DNA from: Verrucomicrobiia bacterium
Lineage (GTDB): Bacteria > Verrucomicrobiota > Verrucomicrobiia > Verrucomicrobiales > DEV007
Direction: 5' to 3'
Assembly: GCA_020439945.1 (NCBI GenBank)
Contig: JAGRPB010000010.1
Coordinates: 1-57,642 of the forward strand
Length of the DNA: 57,642 bases
The notes beneath the pieces were generated by a model. That model was given only the letters and a program-made list of their open reading frames with translations. It had not been told where the DNA came from and ran no database searches. Numbering within the stretch: the stretch's first letter is position 1; each line of letters starts with the position of its first letter. A program made the translations under genes and the position numbers. Positions 1-7,135 of the stretch are shown piece after piece.

Positions 1-1278
1 GTTGATGCCGAGTTGATGATAGAGCGTCGCGAAGACCTCGCCGAAATGCACGGGCCGATCGGCGATTTCCCCGCCGGTGCGATCGGTGGCGCCGATGACC
101 TGGCCGGTTCTGAGTCCACCACAGGCGAGCAGTGCGCCCCCCACCCGTGGCCAGTGATCGCGGCCGGCGTCCTTGTTGATCAGCGGCGTGCGACCGAACT
201 CGCCCCAGGCCACCACCAGCGTGTCGTCGGCCATGCCGCGCTCGTGGAGGTCCTCGATGAGAGCGCTGAGTCCCTGATCGAAGAGTGGCGCGTGCGAACG
301 CATGCCCTTGAAATTCTCGCTGTGGAAATCCCAGCGCCCGAAATTCAGCGTCACGCAGCGGGCCCCCGCCTCGACGAGCCGACGAGCGAGGAGGAAATGC
401 TCGAGGTTCCGCGGCGCGCCGTCCCCCACGTTTTTCGGATCGCCCTTGCCGTAACGTTCGCGGACTTTCGGATCCTCGTTGTCCAGATTGAGCGCCTCAG
501 CCAGCTTGCTCGAGGTCAGCATGCCGAAAGCCTGCTGGTGAAATTCATCGAGCCCTTCCATGAGGCCGCTGCGATCGGCATCGCGGCGAAAGTGATCGAA
601 AGAGGCCAGCAGCCCCTTGCGTTCGTCGAGTCGCGTCGACGTGATTTTATCGAGGACGAGATCGTTCTTGCCCGGGCCCGACGGCTTGAAGGGTCCGTGA
701 TGAAATCCGAGGTAGCCCGGCTTTCCCGAGGAACCGTAGGGCGGGTGTCCGGCCTTGGGAGCGAGACCGACGAAGGCGGGAATGTGCGGGTCGCGGCTCC
801 CCATCAGGTCGGACATTACCGCCCCGATCGACGGCCAGCCGCCGGGAGGTTGCCCGGTCTGGTTCAGTGTCGAGCCGACCTTTCCGGTGTAGCACATGAA
901 GGAATCGTGGCTGCCGTTCGGCGCGCCGTAGAGCGAACGGATCGGGACGCACTTGTCCATGATCTTTGCCAGGCGAGGGAGCAGCTCGCAGACTTCGATG
1001 CCGGAGACGTTGGTCGGGATGGGCCGGAATTCACCCCGCATTTCCGAAGGGGCATCCATCTTCAGGTCATACATGTCCTGGTGCGGCGGCGCGCCGCACA
1101 TGTAGATCATGATGATCGATTTGGGAGAATTCCTCAGCCCGGCGAGCTGCTCGGCCTGGAGCAACTGCGGCAGTGCGAGACCACCCATTCCCAGCCCGCC
1201 GATGCGCAGGAAATCACGACGCGAAACGCCGTCGCAGAAGCGGGATCGGGGTGAGTCCGAGCCGGAGATCGTCAGCAT
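1..1278 (-). CDS. DUF1501 family secreted protein (truncated by window edge)
   Basis: Reading leftward from an ATG at 1278, the frame stays open to the window edge for 426 codons, so the C-terminus is missing. The N-terminus carries a twin-arginine leader (SRRDFLRIGG) followed by a hydrophobic stretch. The body has DUF1501 hallmarks: an IIMIYMCGAPPHQDMYDLK segment, a GVEVCELLP-like segment, and a DTLVVAWGEFGRTP segment near the end. DUF1501 proteins are sulfatase/alkaline-phosphatase-fold relatives exported by Tat in Planctomycetes and Verrucomicrobia, usually encoded near PSD-type cytochromes; their substrate is unknown. A paralog lies at 16059-17498. The family call is firm and the function is not known. 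Confidence 0.88.
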   Translation of the reverse strand, partial: MLTISGSDSPRSRFCDGVSRRDFLRIGGLGMGGLALPQLLQAEQLAGLRNSPKSIIMIYMCGAPPHQDMYDLKMDAPSEMRGEFRPIPTNVSGIEVCELLPRLAKIMDKCVPIRSLYGAPNGSHDSFMCYTGKVGSTLNQTGQPPGGWPSIGAVMSDLMGSRDPHIPAFVGLAPKAGHPPYGSSGKPGYLGFHHGPFKPSGPGKNDLVLDKITSTRLDERKGLLASFDHFRRDADRSGLMEGLDEFHQQAFGMLTSSKLAEALNLDNEDPKVRERYGKGDPKNVGDGAPRNLEHFLLARRLVEAGARCVTLNFGRWDFHSENFKGMRSHAPLFDQGLSALIEDLHERGMADDTLVVAWGEFGRTPLINKDAGRDHWPRVGGALLACGGLRTGQVIGATDRTGGEIADRPVHFGEVFATLYHQLGIN

Positions 1279-1351
1279 GCCCCGACGATAAGCGCCAGCG
1301 GCGAAGTGGCCAGCAAAGGCGCGGGACGCAATCACGCGCCAGCGGCCGAGA

Positions 1352-1822
1352 TCAGGAAGCGTCGGGGTGATAGAATTTTTCGTGACCGCGAATCCAGGCC
1401 TTCCAGTTTTCGACCGGAGGTCCGGAACCGACCTGGCGGCTGAGGACCTCGTGATTCCGGTCCAGAACCAGCATGGTGGGATAGCCACGGACGTTGTATT
1501 GACTGGCCATCCGGCGGTAGAGATCGGGCACCTGGCTCTGGTCGGCGGAAAAATCGAAGGAGCGAAACTGGATCTCCTTGGCGACGAACTCCTGCCAGGC
1601 GGGCGTCTTGATGACGCTTCGGTCGAGTTGCTGGCAGGCCGGACACCATTCGGTTCCGGTGAACAGGATGACCTGAATCCGATTATCCGCGGGAACTGAT
1701 TTGGCCGCGGTGGGCTGGGAAATCACGGCTCGTGGAAAACCCACCGCACCGCCGCCATTCCTTCCACGCAACACGTAGAAGGCGAGCGCAAGCACTGCGA
1801 TGACGACAAGAAATCGGCCCAT
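1352..1822 (-). CDS. Membrane-anchored thioredoxin-fold protein
   Basis: About 156 residues: an N-terminal membrane anchor (MGRFLVVIAVLALAFYVL), a low-complexity glycine linker, then a thioredoxin-like domain with the redox motif WCPACQQL and a YPTMLVLD strand near the cis-proline position (GYPT). It probably acts as a periplasmic thiol-disulfide oxidoreductase or reductase. An upstream in-frame start at 1903 would overlap the Nudix gene and place charged sequence before the anchor. I prefer the ATG at 1822 because the anchor then starts the protein, and the AT-rich gap 1823-1890 could hold a promoter. The start is uncertain; the fold is clear. Confidence 0.8.
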   Translation of the reverse strand: MGRFLVVIAVLALAFYVLRGRNGGGAVGFPRAVISQPTAAKSVPADNRIQVILFTGTEWCPACQQLDRSVIKTPAWQEFVAKEIQFRSFDFSADQSQVPDLYRRMASQYNVRGYPTMLVLDRNHEVLSRQVGSGPPVENWKAWIRGHEKFYHPDAS

Positions 1823-1890
1823 GTCGATATAAATTCCATGTTTTCTATAATTATCAACTGCCATTTTTGCCGTTTTTTTCAAATTCGAAT

Positions 1891-2421
1891 TCACCCGATC
1901 CATTCGATCCGGTGCGTGAGCATGGAATCGTCGTCGAATTCAAACCAGGCCTCAAATCGTCGCCCCTCCAGCATGCCCGGCAGCCAGTGGACATCGTCGG
2001 CCCACATGCGGTCGTAGGGAATCGCGTCGAAATCGAACCATTCCGGTTTCGCCTCCCGGGTCTCGGCCGGTTCGCCGTCGAATCCCGAAGAGCGGAACAC
2101 GGTGCAGTGCAGGTGAAGCCCGTCGCGAAAGGCGAAGCGCAGCACGCCCATTTGCTCCGGCTGGTGCGGCGTGATGTGGAGTTCCTCTTCGACTTCGCGG
2201 ATCGCCGCCTCCAGCGCCGACTCTCCATCCTCGAGCTTGCCGCCGGGACCGTTGATTTTCCCGGCACCGATCCCGGTTTTCTTGTGAATGAGGAGCACGC
2301 GACGGTCACATACGATGAACACGAGGTTCGCCCGCATGTTGGGCTCCCAGGTGTCCCAATCGACGGTTGGAGAGGAATCGGGATTCAGGATCCGGGATTC
2401 GGATTCAGACATTCGATCCAT
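1891..2421 (-). CDS. Nudix hydrolase (MutT/MTH1-like)
   Basis: The protein contains a complete Nudix box, GGKLEDGE, seven residues, then REVEEELHI, which provides the metal-binding glutamates of pyrophosphohydrolases. The surrounding sequence (VLLIHKKTGIGAGKINGPGG) resembles the MTH1/oxidised-nucleotide group, so a house-cleaning 8-oxo-dGTP-type diphosphatase is the best guess; substrate cannot be fixed from sequence. A TTG at 2442 overlaps the aldolase stop, and ATGs at 2421 and 2412 follow GA-rich ribosome-binding sequence; I chose 2421. It is probably co-transcribed with the aldolase gene just upstream. Confidence 0.85.
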   Translation of the reverse strand: MDRMSESESRILNPDSSPTVDWDTWEPNMRANLVFIVCDRRVLLIHKKTGIGAGKINGPGGKLEDGESALEAAIREVEEELHITPHQPEQMGVLRFAFRDGLHLHCTVFRSSGFDGEPAETREAKPEWFDFDAIPYDRMWADDVHWLPGMLEGRRFEAWFEFDDDSMLTHRIEWIG

Positions 2422-2438
2422 CCTCGGCCCTCGGTTTT

Positions 2439-3266
2439 TCAAACCATCGCTTCGGCCTCGTCCACACTGGCGCCATCGTGCAGCATGGCCATGAGGGCGC
2501 GGGTGATGCCGGCCGGTTTATCGTGCTGAATCACGTTGCGGCCGTAGACGATGCCGTGAACCCCCTGCTCCAGGAGTCCGGCGGTCCGCTCAAGAATGAC
2601 GCGGTCGGACACCTTGCCTCCGCCACGGACCAGCACGGGAATGCCGCCGGCGGTTTCAACGACCTGGTGATAGACGCTGACGTCGTCGGTGGGATCCGCC
2701 TTGATGATGTCGGCGCCGAGTTCGACGGCCTGGCGGACGAGGTGCATGATTTTCACCACATCGCCATCGACCATGTAACCGCCTGCCTGCTCGTTGGGCG
2801 CAAACACGAGCGGTTCGACCATCATCGGGATGCCGTAGTGATCGCAATCGATCTTCAGGCGAAGGATGTTGTCGACGCACTGTCCGGTCACGTCCGGCGC
2901 ACCGGGAATCTGGAAGAGGTTCACGCAGACGCAGACGGCATCGAGTTGCACCGCCTGCAGCGCGGCTTCCTCGATCATGGCGCTGAAACGATACTCGGGA
3001 AGCTGCTTGCCGTAGATGTTGGCCGTGTCGACGCGAAGCACCAGGGAGGGTTTGAATCGACCCGGATGGGACTGGAGATGACGCGCCTGGCCGATGGTCA
3101 ACTGAATGGCGTCGGGACCGGCATCGACGAGCGTCTCGATCGTTTTCGGCATCGACTCGATGCCCTTGAGGAAACCGGGTTCGTTGAAAAAGCCGTGATC
3201 GACCGCGACGTCGAAACAGCGGCCGGACTTGGGGTTGAAGAGGCGTTTCAGGCGGAAGTCTTTCAT
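2439..3266 (-). CDS. Class I (DhnA/FbaB/LsrF-type) aldolase
   Basis: A 275-residue TIM-barrel aldolase of the DeoC/FbaB family. Visible signatures are DVAVDHGFF near the N-terminus, the strand with the likely Schiff-base lysine (GADIIKADPTDDV), and the phosphate-binding segments PVLVRGGGK and GVHGIVYGRNV. Family members cleave or form C-C bonds in sugar phosphates (fructose-bisphosphate aldolase, LsrF thiolase-like, or ADH synthase); the exact substrate is unresolved. The frame extends to 3317, but the extension is low-complexity and the conserved sequence begins at MKDFRLKRL, so the ATG at 3266 is preferred. It shares a strand and close spacing with the Nudix gene. Confidence 0.83.
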   Translation of the reverse strand: MKDFRLKRLFNPKSGRCFDVAVDHGFFNEPGFLKGIESMPKTIETLVDAGPDAIQLTIGQARHLQSHPGRFKPSLVLRVDTANIYGKQLPEYRFSAMIEEAALQAVQLDAVCVCVNLFQIPGAPDVTGQCVDNILRLKIDCDHYGIPMMVEPLVFAPNEQAGGYMVDGDVVKIMHLVRQAVELGADIIKADPTDDVSVYHQVVETAGGIPVLVRGGGKVSDRVILERTAGLLEQGVHGIVYGRNVIQHDKPAGITRALMAMLHDGASVDEAEAMV

Positions 3267-3393
3267 GATGGGTCGGCCAGACTCTTGGGGCGGGCTCGCC
3301 GAATCGCAAGCAAGCATTTGGACTCGAAGCCGGACGAAGTGACGGGCGTGCCGGCTTGCAATCCGGACGCGCCAGCCTCAGGTTCGGGGAAAC

Positions 3394-4338
3394 ATGAAAA
3401 TCTCGTTGAATCTCTCAACCGCTCTCGGCGCGGCAGCCGCCCTCTGTTTTTTCGCCGCCTGCTCCAAATCGGAAACTCCTCTCTCTAACGGCGGAGATAG
3501 TCCAAAAGCGGAAACGACCCCCGACGCCACGGAATCTGAACCGGTCTCCAAGACGGCTGCGGCCCCCACTTTCTGGACCGATGTCACCCTCCACCGGGCC
3601 ATTCGCGCCGGGAACGTCGGCTACAGCGGCAACGGCCAGTTCCAGATCAACGAGCAGGGGCAGCCGGAGGCCATCGTCCTCGCCAACTGCGGCGTCACGA
3701 ATATCGACGTGCTCGCCGACATGCCCCTGCTGATGCTCGACATGCAGGGCTGCCCCATCAGCAACATCGACGCGATCAAGGGCATGCCGCTGGTCGAACT
3801 CTATCTCGACAAAACCAATGTCGAGGATCTCTCTGCCCTTGAAGGCAACACGACACTGAAAAAGCTCTATCTCAACGAGACCAACGTCGAGGATCTCGCC
3901 CCTCTGAAGGGCCTGCCACTGGAAGAACTGAACCTGGTGGGCGCTCGCGCCGACGACATCACGCCGCTCGCCGGCATGCCGCTCAGGATGCTATGGCTCA
4001 CCGGGCTGCCGATCAGCGATACCTCCCCGCTGGCGACGACCCCGCTCGTCAGCCTGACCCTCCACCGCACCCAGGTGGCGGACCTGCGTCCGCTCTCTAC
4101 CATGCGCACCCTTCAGCGCCTTCACGTCGGCGACACGCCGGTGAAGGACCTGACCCCGATTGCCCGATTGCCCCTGACGCGGCTGGTTTTCACCCCATCG
4201 ACCGTGGAAAAAGGCGTCGATGAAGTCCGGAAAATTCCCACCATGCAACAGCTCGGCGTCGAATTCGAAGACGACATGAGCACCCTGATGCCGCCCCCGG
4301 TTTTCTGGGCAAAATTCGATGCGGGTGAGTTCAAGTGA
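3394..4338 (+). CDS. Leucine-rich-repeat lipoprotein
   Basis: 314 residues starting with a lipoprotein signal peptide and lipobox (FFAAC, lipidated Cys23). After a Ser/Thr/Pro-rich linker come about eight short leucine-rich repeats of the form LxxLxLxxTxVxDLxPLxxxPL (residues roughly 90-280), a horseshoe typical of protein-protein contact modules. The C-terminus (residues about 285-314) has no repeats. Such proteins are common in Planctomycetes and Verrucomicrobia; no enzymatic residues are visible. It is likely anchored in a membrane facing the periplasm. Its partner is unknown and it has no operon mate on the same strand upstream. Confidence 0.82.
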   Translation: MKISLNLSTALGAAAALCFFAACSKSETPLSNGGDSPKAETTPDATESEPVSKTAAAPTFWTDVTLHRAIRAGNVGYSGNGQFQINEQGQPEAIVLANCGVTNIDVLADMPLLMLDMQGCPISNIDAIKGMPLVELYLDKTNVEDLSALEGNTTLKKLYLNETNVEDLAPLKGLPLEELNLVGARADDITPLAGMPLRMLWLTGLPISDTSPLATTPLVSLTLHRTQVADLRPLSTMRTLQRLHVGDTPVKDLTPIARLPLTRLVFTPSTVEKGVDEVRKIPTMQQLGVEFEDDMSTLMPPPVFWAKFDAGEFK

Positions 4339-4369
4339 CTCGAATCCCCGGCGAGGGAAAAAATACTTG

Positions 4370-4396
4370 CTTGATACCTGCAATTAATGTATCAAG
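4370..4396. promoter_or_regulatory. Perfect 8-bp inverted repeat, putative VapB operator
   Basis: CTTGATAC (4370-4377) and GTATCAAG (4389-4396) form a perfect inverted repeat with an 11-bp AT-rich spacer, ending five bases before the antitoxin ATG at 4402. Type II antitoxin-toxin complexes typically repress their own promoter through such palindromes, so this is the likely autoregulatory site. The binding role is inferred. Confidence 0.7.
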
Positions 4397-4401
4397 AGCG
4401 T

Positions 4402-4665
4402 ATGAAACTCACCATCAATGTGGATGAAGCTTTACTCGACCGAGTGGTGGAGATCACCGAAGCGGCTTCCAAAACCGAAGCGATCACCATCGCATTGCGC
4501 GAAATCGATCGCAGGGCACGCTTGGTGGACGTGCTTCGCGAAGGTTTGGGTGCCAGCACCGAAGAATTGAAAGAGATGTTCGACCCCGCCTCGGATCCCA
4601 GTGCGCTTCGGGTCGCCGAGTCCTCGGCCAGCTATCGGGCCGGTGCATCGGAGTCTGGGGACTGA
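4402..4665 (+). CDS. vapB: VapB-type antitoxin
   Basis: 87 residues opening with the ribbon-helix-helix strand and helix MKLTINVDEALLDRVVEITE followed by SKTEAITIALREI, the pattern of the VapB family that binds operator DNA. The C-terminal part (VLREGLGASTEELKEMFD) would wrap the toxin. The start at 4402 is chosen because the upstream ATG at 4387 lies inside the operator palindrome and the conserved strand begins at MKLT. The toxin gene follows 27 bp downstream on the same strand. Symbol is by family and context. Confidence 0.85.
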   Translation: MKLTINVDEALLDRVVEITEAASKTEAITIALREIDRRARLVDVLREGLGASTEELKEMFDPASDPSALRVAESSASYRAGASESGD

Positions 4666-4692
4666 TCGCGAATTCCCTCCCAATTCCGACGC

Positions 4693-5085
4693 ATGAGCCG
4701 ACCGATCATGGTTGACAGCTGCTGGTACATCCAGCAGGCCAGGAATGGCAATGATCCACTTCAGATCCTCTCATTCCTGGCGGAGAGCCGCGACATTGCC
4801 ACCTGCGGAATCATTTCTGCCGAGGTGGGACGCGGAGTCAAGCACCCGAAACACCTGGAACGCTATCGCACCGCCTGGTCGGTCATGCAGTTTGTCCCCT
4901 CTAGCAACGCTCGGTGGGATGAAACGCTCCAACTCGCGTGGTCGCTCGACCGGCGCGGCATCACCCTGCCGCTCCAGGATATCCACATTGCCGTTTGTGC
5001 CCATCACATTGGTGCCGTGATCCTGACCTACGACGAACATTTCCAGAAAATCCCCGGGACCGACGCCACCGACCGGATCTTTTGA
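4693..5085 (+). CDS. vapC: VapC-type PIN-domain ribonuclease toxin
   Basis: 130 residues with the PIN-domain acidic set: Asp in MVDSCWYI near the N-terminus, Glu in IISAEVGRG, Asp in LPLQDIHIAVCA, and Asp in ILTYDEHF near the end. These coordinate Mg2+ for RNA cleavage; VapC toxins usually cut tRNA or rRNA. The VapB partner is immediately upstream. All catalytic acids are present, so the toxin is probably active. An internal ATG at 4708 is an alternative start directly before the first strand. Confidence 0.87.
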   Translation: MSRPIMVDSCWYIQQARNGNDPLQILSFLAESRDIATCGIISAEVGRGVKHPKHLERYRTAWSVMQFVPSSNARWDETLQLAWSLDRRGITLPLQDIHIAVCAHHIGAVILTYDEHFQKIPGTDATDRIF

Positions 5086-5193
5086 ACCAAGTGTGAGACC
5101 GGCATCCCTGCTGGTGAACGAATAGAACTTTCCGCTGAAGCCGGCACGATTCACGGTAGCGACGGCACTTCACTTCGGGCAGGTCAAAGAAGC

Positions 5194-5799
5194 TCAATCC
5201 TTTTTTTTCCGCTTCTTCTTGTCCTTCTTCTTTTTCTTTTTCCCCTCGGCTTTCGCCTTTTTCTTCTTCAGGATTTTCTTCAGCTCTTTCCAGTAGTCCT
5301 CACCCGCGATGAATCCCACGCAACGGGTGCTGCCGCAGCCACAAGGATGGTCTTCGTAGCATTCGAGATCGAAGCCGTAGTTGAAGAAAAGCTCCTCGCC
5401 TTTTTTGATCTCACGCAGGGCGAGAATCCAGATGTGGCCACGAATAATCTGGGCCTCGCAGTTTGGGTCGCAGCTGTGATTGATCAGGCGCGCCGCGTTC
5501 CAGGGGACATCGCCGTCGATGTCGTGCCGTTTGTTGAGCGTAAACAGATAAACGCCCGCCTCGCCGGTTTTCTGGGATTTCTCGAACTGTGCCCATCCGC
5601 GACGATTCGATTCGGCCTTGGTGATCTTCTCACCGACGTACTCGATGATCTGCATGCCTTCGGGGATGTCGCGGATCGCGAACAGTCCTCGCCCATGAAT
5701 CGGCGACGTGCGGATCTCGCACCAGGTCGAATCGCAGATCTCTTTGTCAGCCTTCGGGTTTTTCGTCGGCGTCTTTCGGGGTGTCGCTGTCTTGGGCAT
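5194..5799 (-). CDS. SET-domain protein with post-SET cysteines and lysine-rich tail
   Basis: 201 residues. The SET core is recognisable: IHGRGLFAIRDIPEGMQIIEY (SAM-binding start, seen as HGRGLFA), the pseudoknot motif RLINHSCDPNCEA, and the catalytic-tyrosine region GEELFFNYGFD. A Cys-rich post-SET segment (CGCGSTRC) follows, then a nearly pure Lys tail. SET enzymes transfer methyl groups from SAM to protein lysines; in bacteria targets are mostly unknown. The start at 5799 is supported by a strong GGGGGAG ribosome-binding site; the reading frame therefore overlaps the 3' end of the DsbD-like gene by 53 bp, implying translational coupling. Confidence 0.87.
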   Translation of the reverse strand: MPKTATPRKTPTKNPKADKEICDSTWCEIRTSPIHGRGLFAIRDIPEGMQIIEYVGEKITKAESNRRGWAQFEKSQKTGEAGVYLFTLNKRHDIDGDVPWNAARLINHSCDPNCEAQIIRGHIWILALREIKKGEELFFNYGFDLECYEDHPCGCGSTRCVGFIAGEDYWKELKKILKKKKAKAEGKKKKKKDKKKRKKKD

Positions 5800-6682
5800 C
5801 GTTTGCTCCCCCCTCATAACCCGGCCAGGGCGCGGATGCAATCATCCACGGATGACCTTTCAGGGAGGGCCAGCCTTTTTCGTATCGCAGGACTCCCGCC
5901 AACTCCGCGGGATGCTTGGGAGCAAACTCCGGCCGGGCAAAGGTGAAGACCGCGCCCTTCGAATCCGGCAGGATCGCGATCAATTGCGATTCGTCCGAGT
6001 CGACCTGGTTGTCGTAGCAGAAAAAGTAGACCTTCGACCAGTCCACCTCGTCAGGCCCCCGCACTTCCAGCTGGATCGTCCGGCCGTCGATCTCTCGGGC
6101 AGCGAATGTCCACCCTTCCGGCGCCGCCTCGGGGAAACGCTTTCGCGATTTCTCGAACTGTTCCCGCCACCTGCCGTCCGGCTCGGCCGATGCCTTGACC
6201 GGCAGTGTCAGCGAGAAATCGTGCGATCCCGGATGGCAACTCGTCGCGCAGCACATCCAGCCGATGCGCCCCTGTAAGGTCACCGACTTGCGGTCGCCCA
6301 GATCCCCCGGCACTTTCATCGGGATGAGCAGGCAGGTATCGGTTTCATAGCCCCAGGCCGTCAGCGTCGCCATCAGCGTCTTCTGCGGAGCCGGCCACTG
6401 GATCTCGCCGGGCTCGAATCCCTCGGGCAGATCTTTCCACTTCACGATCGCGGGCACCCCGACGATCCCCGGACTCTTCCAGTAAGTGTGGTAGGCGTTC
6501 TCGTGTTGAAACCACAGCCCCACCGTGAAATCCTGCCCGGGCACGACCGCGTCCACCCCGGTCACGAGCTGCAAATTCTTAAGGCCAGGATACTTCGCCG
6601 GTTTCGTCTCGGCGGCTTGGGCGGCAGAGGCCAGCAGCATGACGGCAGGCAGGATCTGGAAGATGAGAAACTTCGATTTCAT
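5747..6682 (-). CDS. Periplasmic DsbD N-terminal-like (DsbD-alpha/ScsB-type) domain protein
   Basis: 311 residues: a signal peptide (ending around ASAAQA), then an immunoglobulin-like domain with PGQDFTVGLWF, the HTYWKSPGIVGVPAIVKW segment typical of DsbD/ScsB N-terminal domains, and a Cys-Cys motif (IGWMCCATSCHPG). This domain normally relays electrons from the membrane part of DsbD to periplasmic thiol clients. Here it is free-standing with no membrane transporter domain, so it may be a client or adaptor rather than a full DsbD. Start at 6682 is the ATG directly before the signal peptide. It overlaps the SET gene downstream. Confidence 0.75.
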   Translation of the reverse strand: MKSKFLIFQILPAVMLLASAAQAAETKPAKYPGLKNLQLVTGVDAVVPGQDFTVGLWFQHENAYHTYWKSPGIVGVPAIVKWKDLPEGFEPGEIQWPAPQKTLMATLTAWGYETDTCLLIPMKVPGDLGDRKSVTLQGRIGWMCCATSCHPGSHDFSLTLPVKASAEPDGRWREQFEKSRKRFPEAAPEGWTFAAREIDGRTIQLEVRGPDEVDWSKVYFFCYDNQVDSDESQLIAILPDSKGAVFTFARPEFAPKHPAELAGVLRYEKGWPSLKGHPWMIASAPWPGYEGGANDAQDSDTPKDADEKPEG

Positions 6683-6803
6683 AGGGGCAGGCTCGAAACC
6701 AAACCGCGAAGCCATCCCAGCGCAAGGCCCGTGGGTGCGATGATCGCAATCGGGGCGCAGGATCGGCAAAGCAAGGCTCATTCGTCCGACGATTCGAAAT
6801 CAA

Positions 6804-7097
6804 TCAATCAGACCAGTTCCAGAAGGCGGCCTCCAGACTTCGCAACGGTGCAAACACACGATTGCAGATTGATGGCCAAGCCGCATACCCGATCAAGCCG
6901 GGATTTCCCGATTCTTCGGCCATTTCTTCGGCAACCTCAGTGAAACCATCCACGGGCACGCGAATTTCATGTCCCTTTTTCTCAACGGCTCGAATCTCGA
7001 AATGCACCAGCGTTCCGTCCAATCGGAAAGCGATGTAGCCCGCCACATAGACGATTGCGGTCACGGCAAAGATACGAACCAGCTTGACCCGTTTCAT
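6804..7097 (-). CDS. Small membrane or exported protein, unknown function
   Basis: 97 residues with an N-terminal hydrophobic segment preceded by basic residues (MKRVKLVRIFAVTAIVYVAGYIAF), so it is either a membrane anchor or an uncleaved signal. The remainder is mixed and mildly acidic (VAEEMAEESGNP) and ends in Trp/Leu-rich sequence. I do not recognise a family. It lies between the NamZ fusion (38-bp gap) and the DsbD-like gene on the same strand, which supports its being a real member of this run. Confidence 0.55.
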   Translation of the reverse strand: MKRVKLVRIFAVTAIVYVAGYIAFRLDGTLVHFEIRAVEKKGHEIRVPVDGFTEVAEEMAEESGNPGLIGYAAWPSICNRVFAPLRSLEAAFWNWSD

Positions 7098-7135
7098 TTT
7101 TGCGTTTCCCGAAGAGGGACAAGGTTCTCGATCGT

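Noticed and set aside
13..1254. 413-codon frame on the plus strand at the left edge
   Set aside because: Low-complexity, no motif; the minus strand encodes a clear DUF1501 protein over the same bases.
4387..5085. VapBC plus STAND gene as parts of a defence island
   Set aside because: They are more than 50 kb apart with housekeeping genes between, so no island can be claimed from this window.
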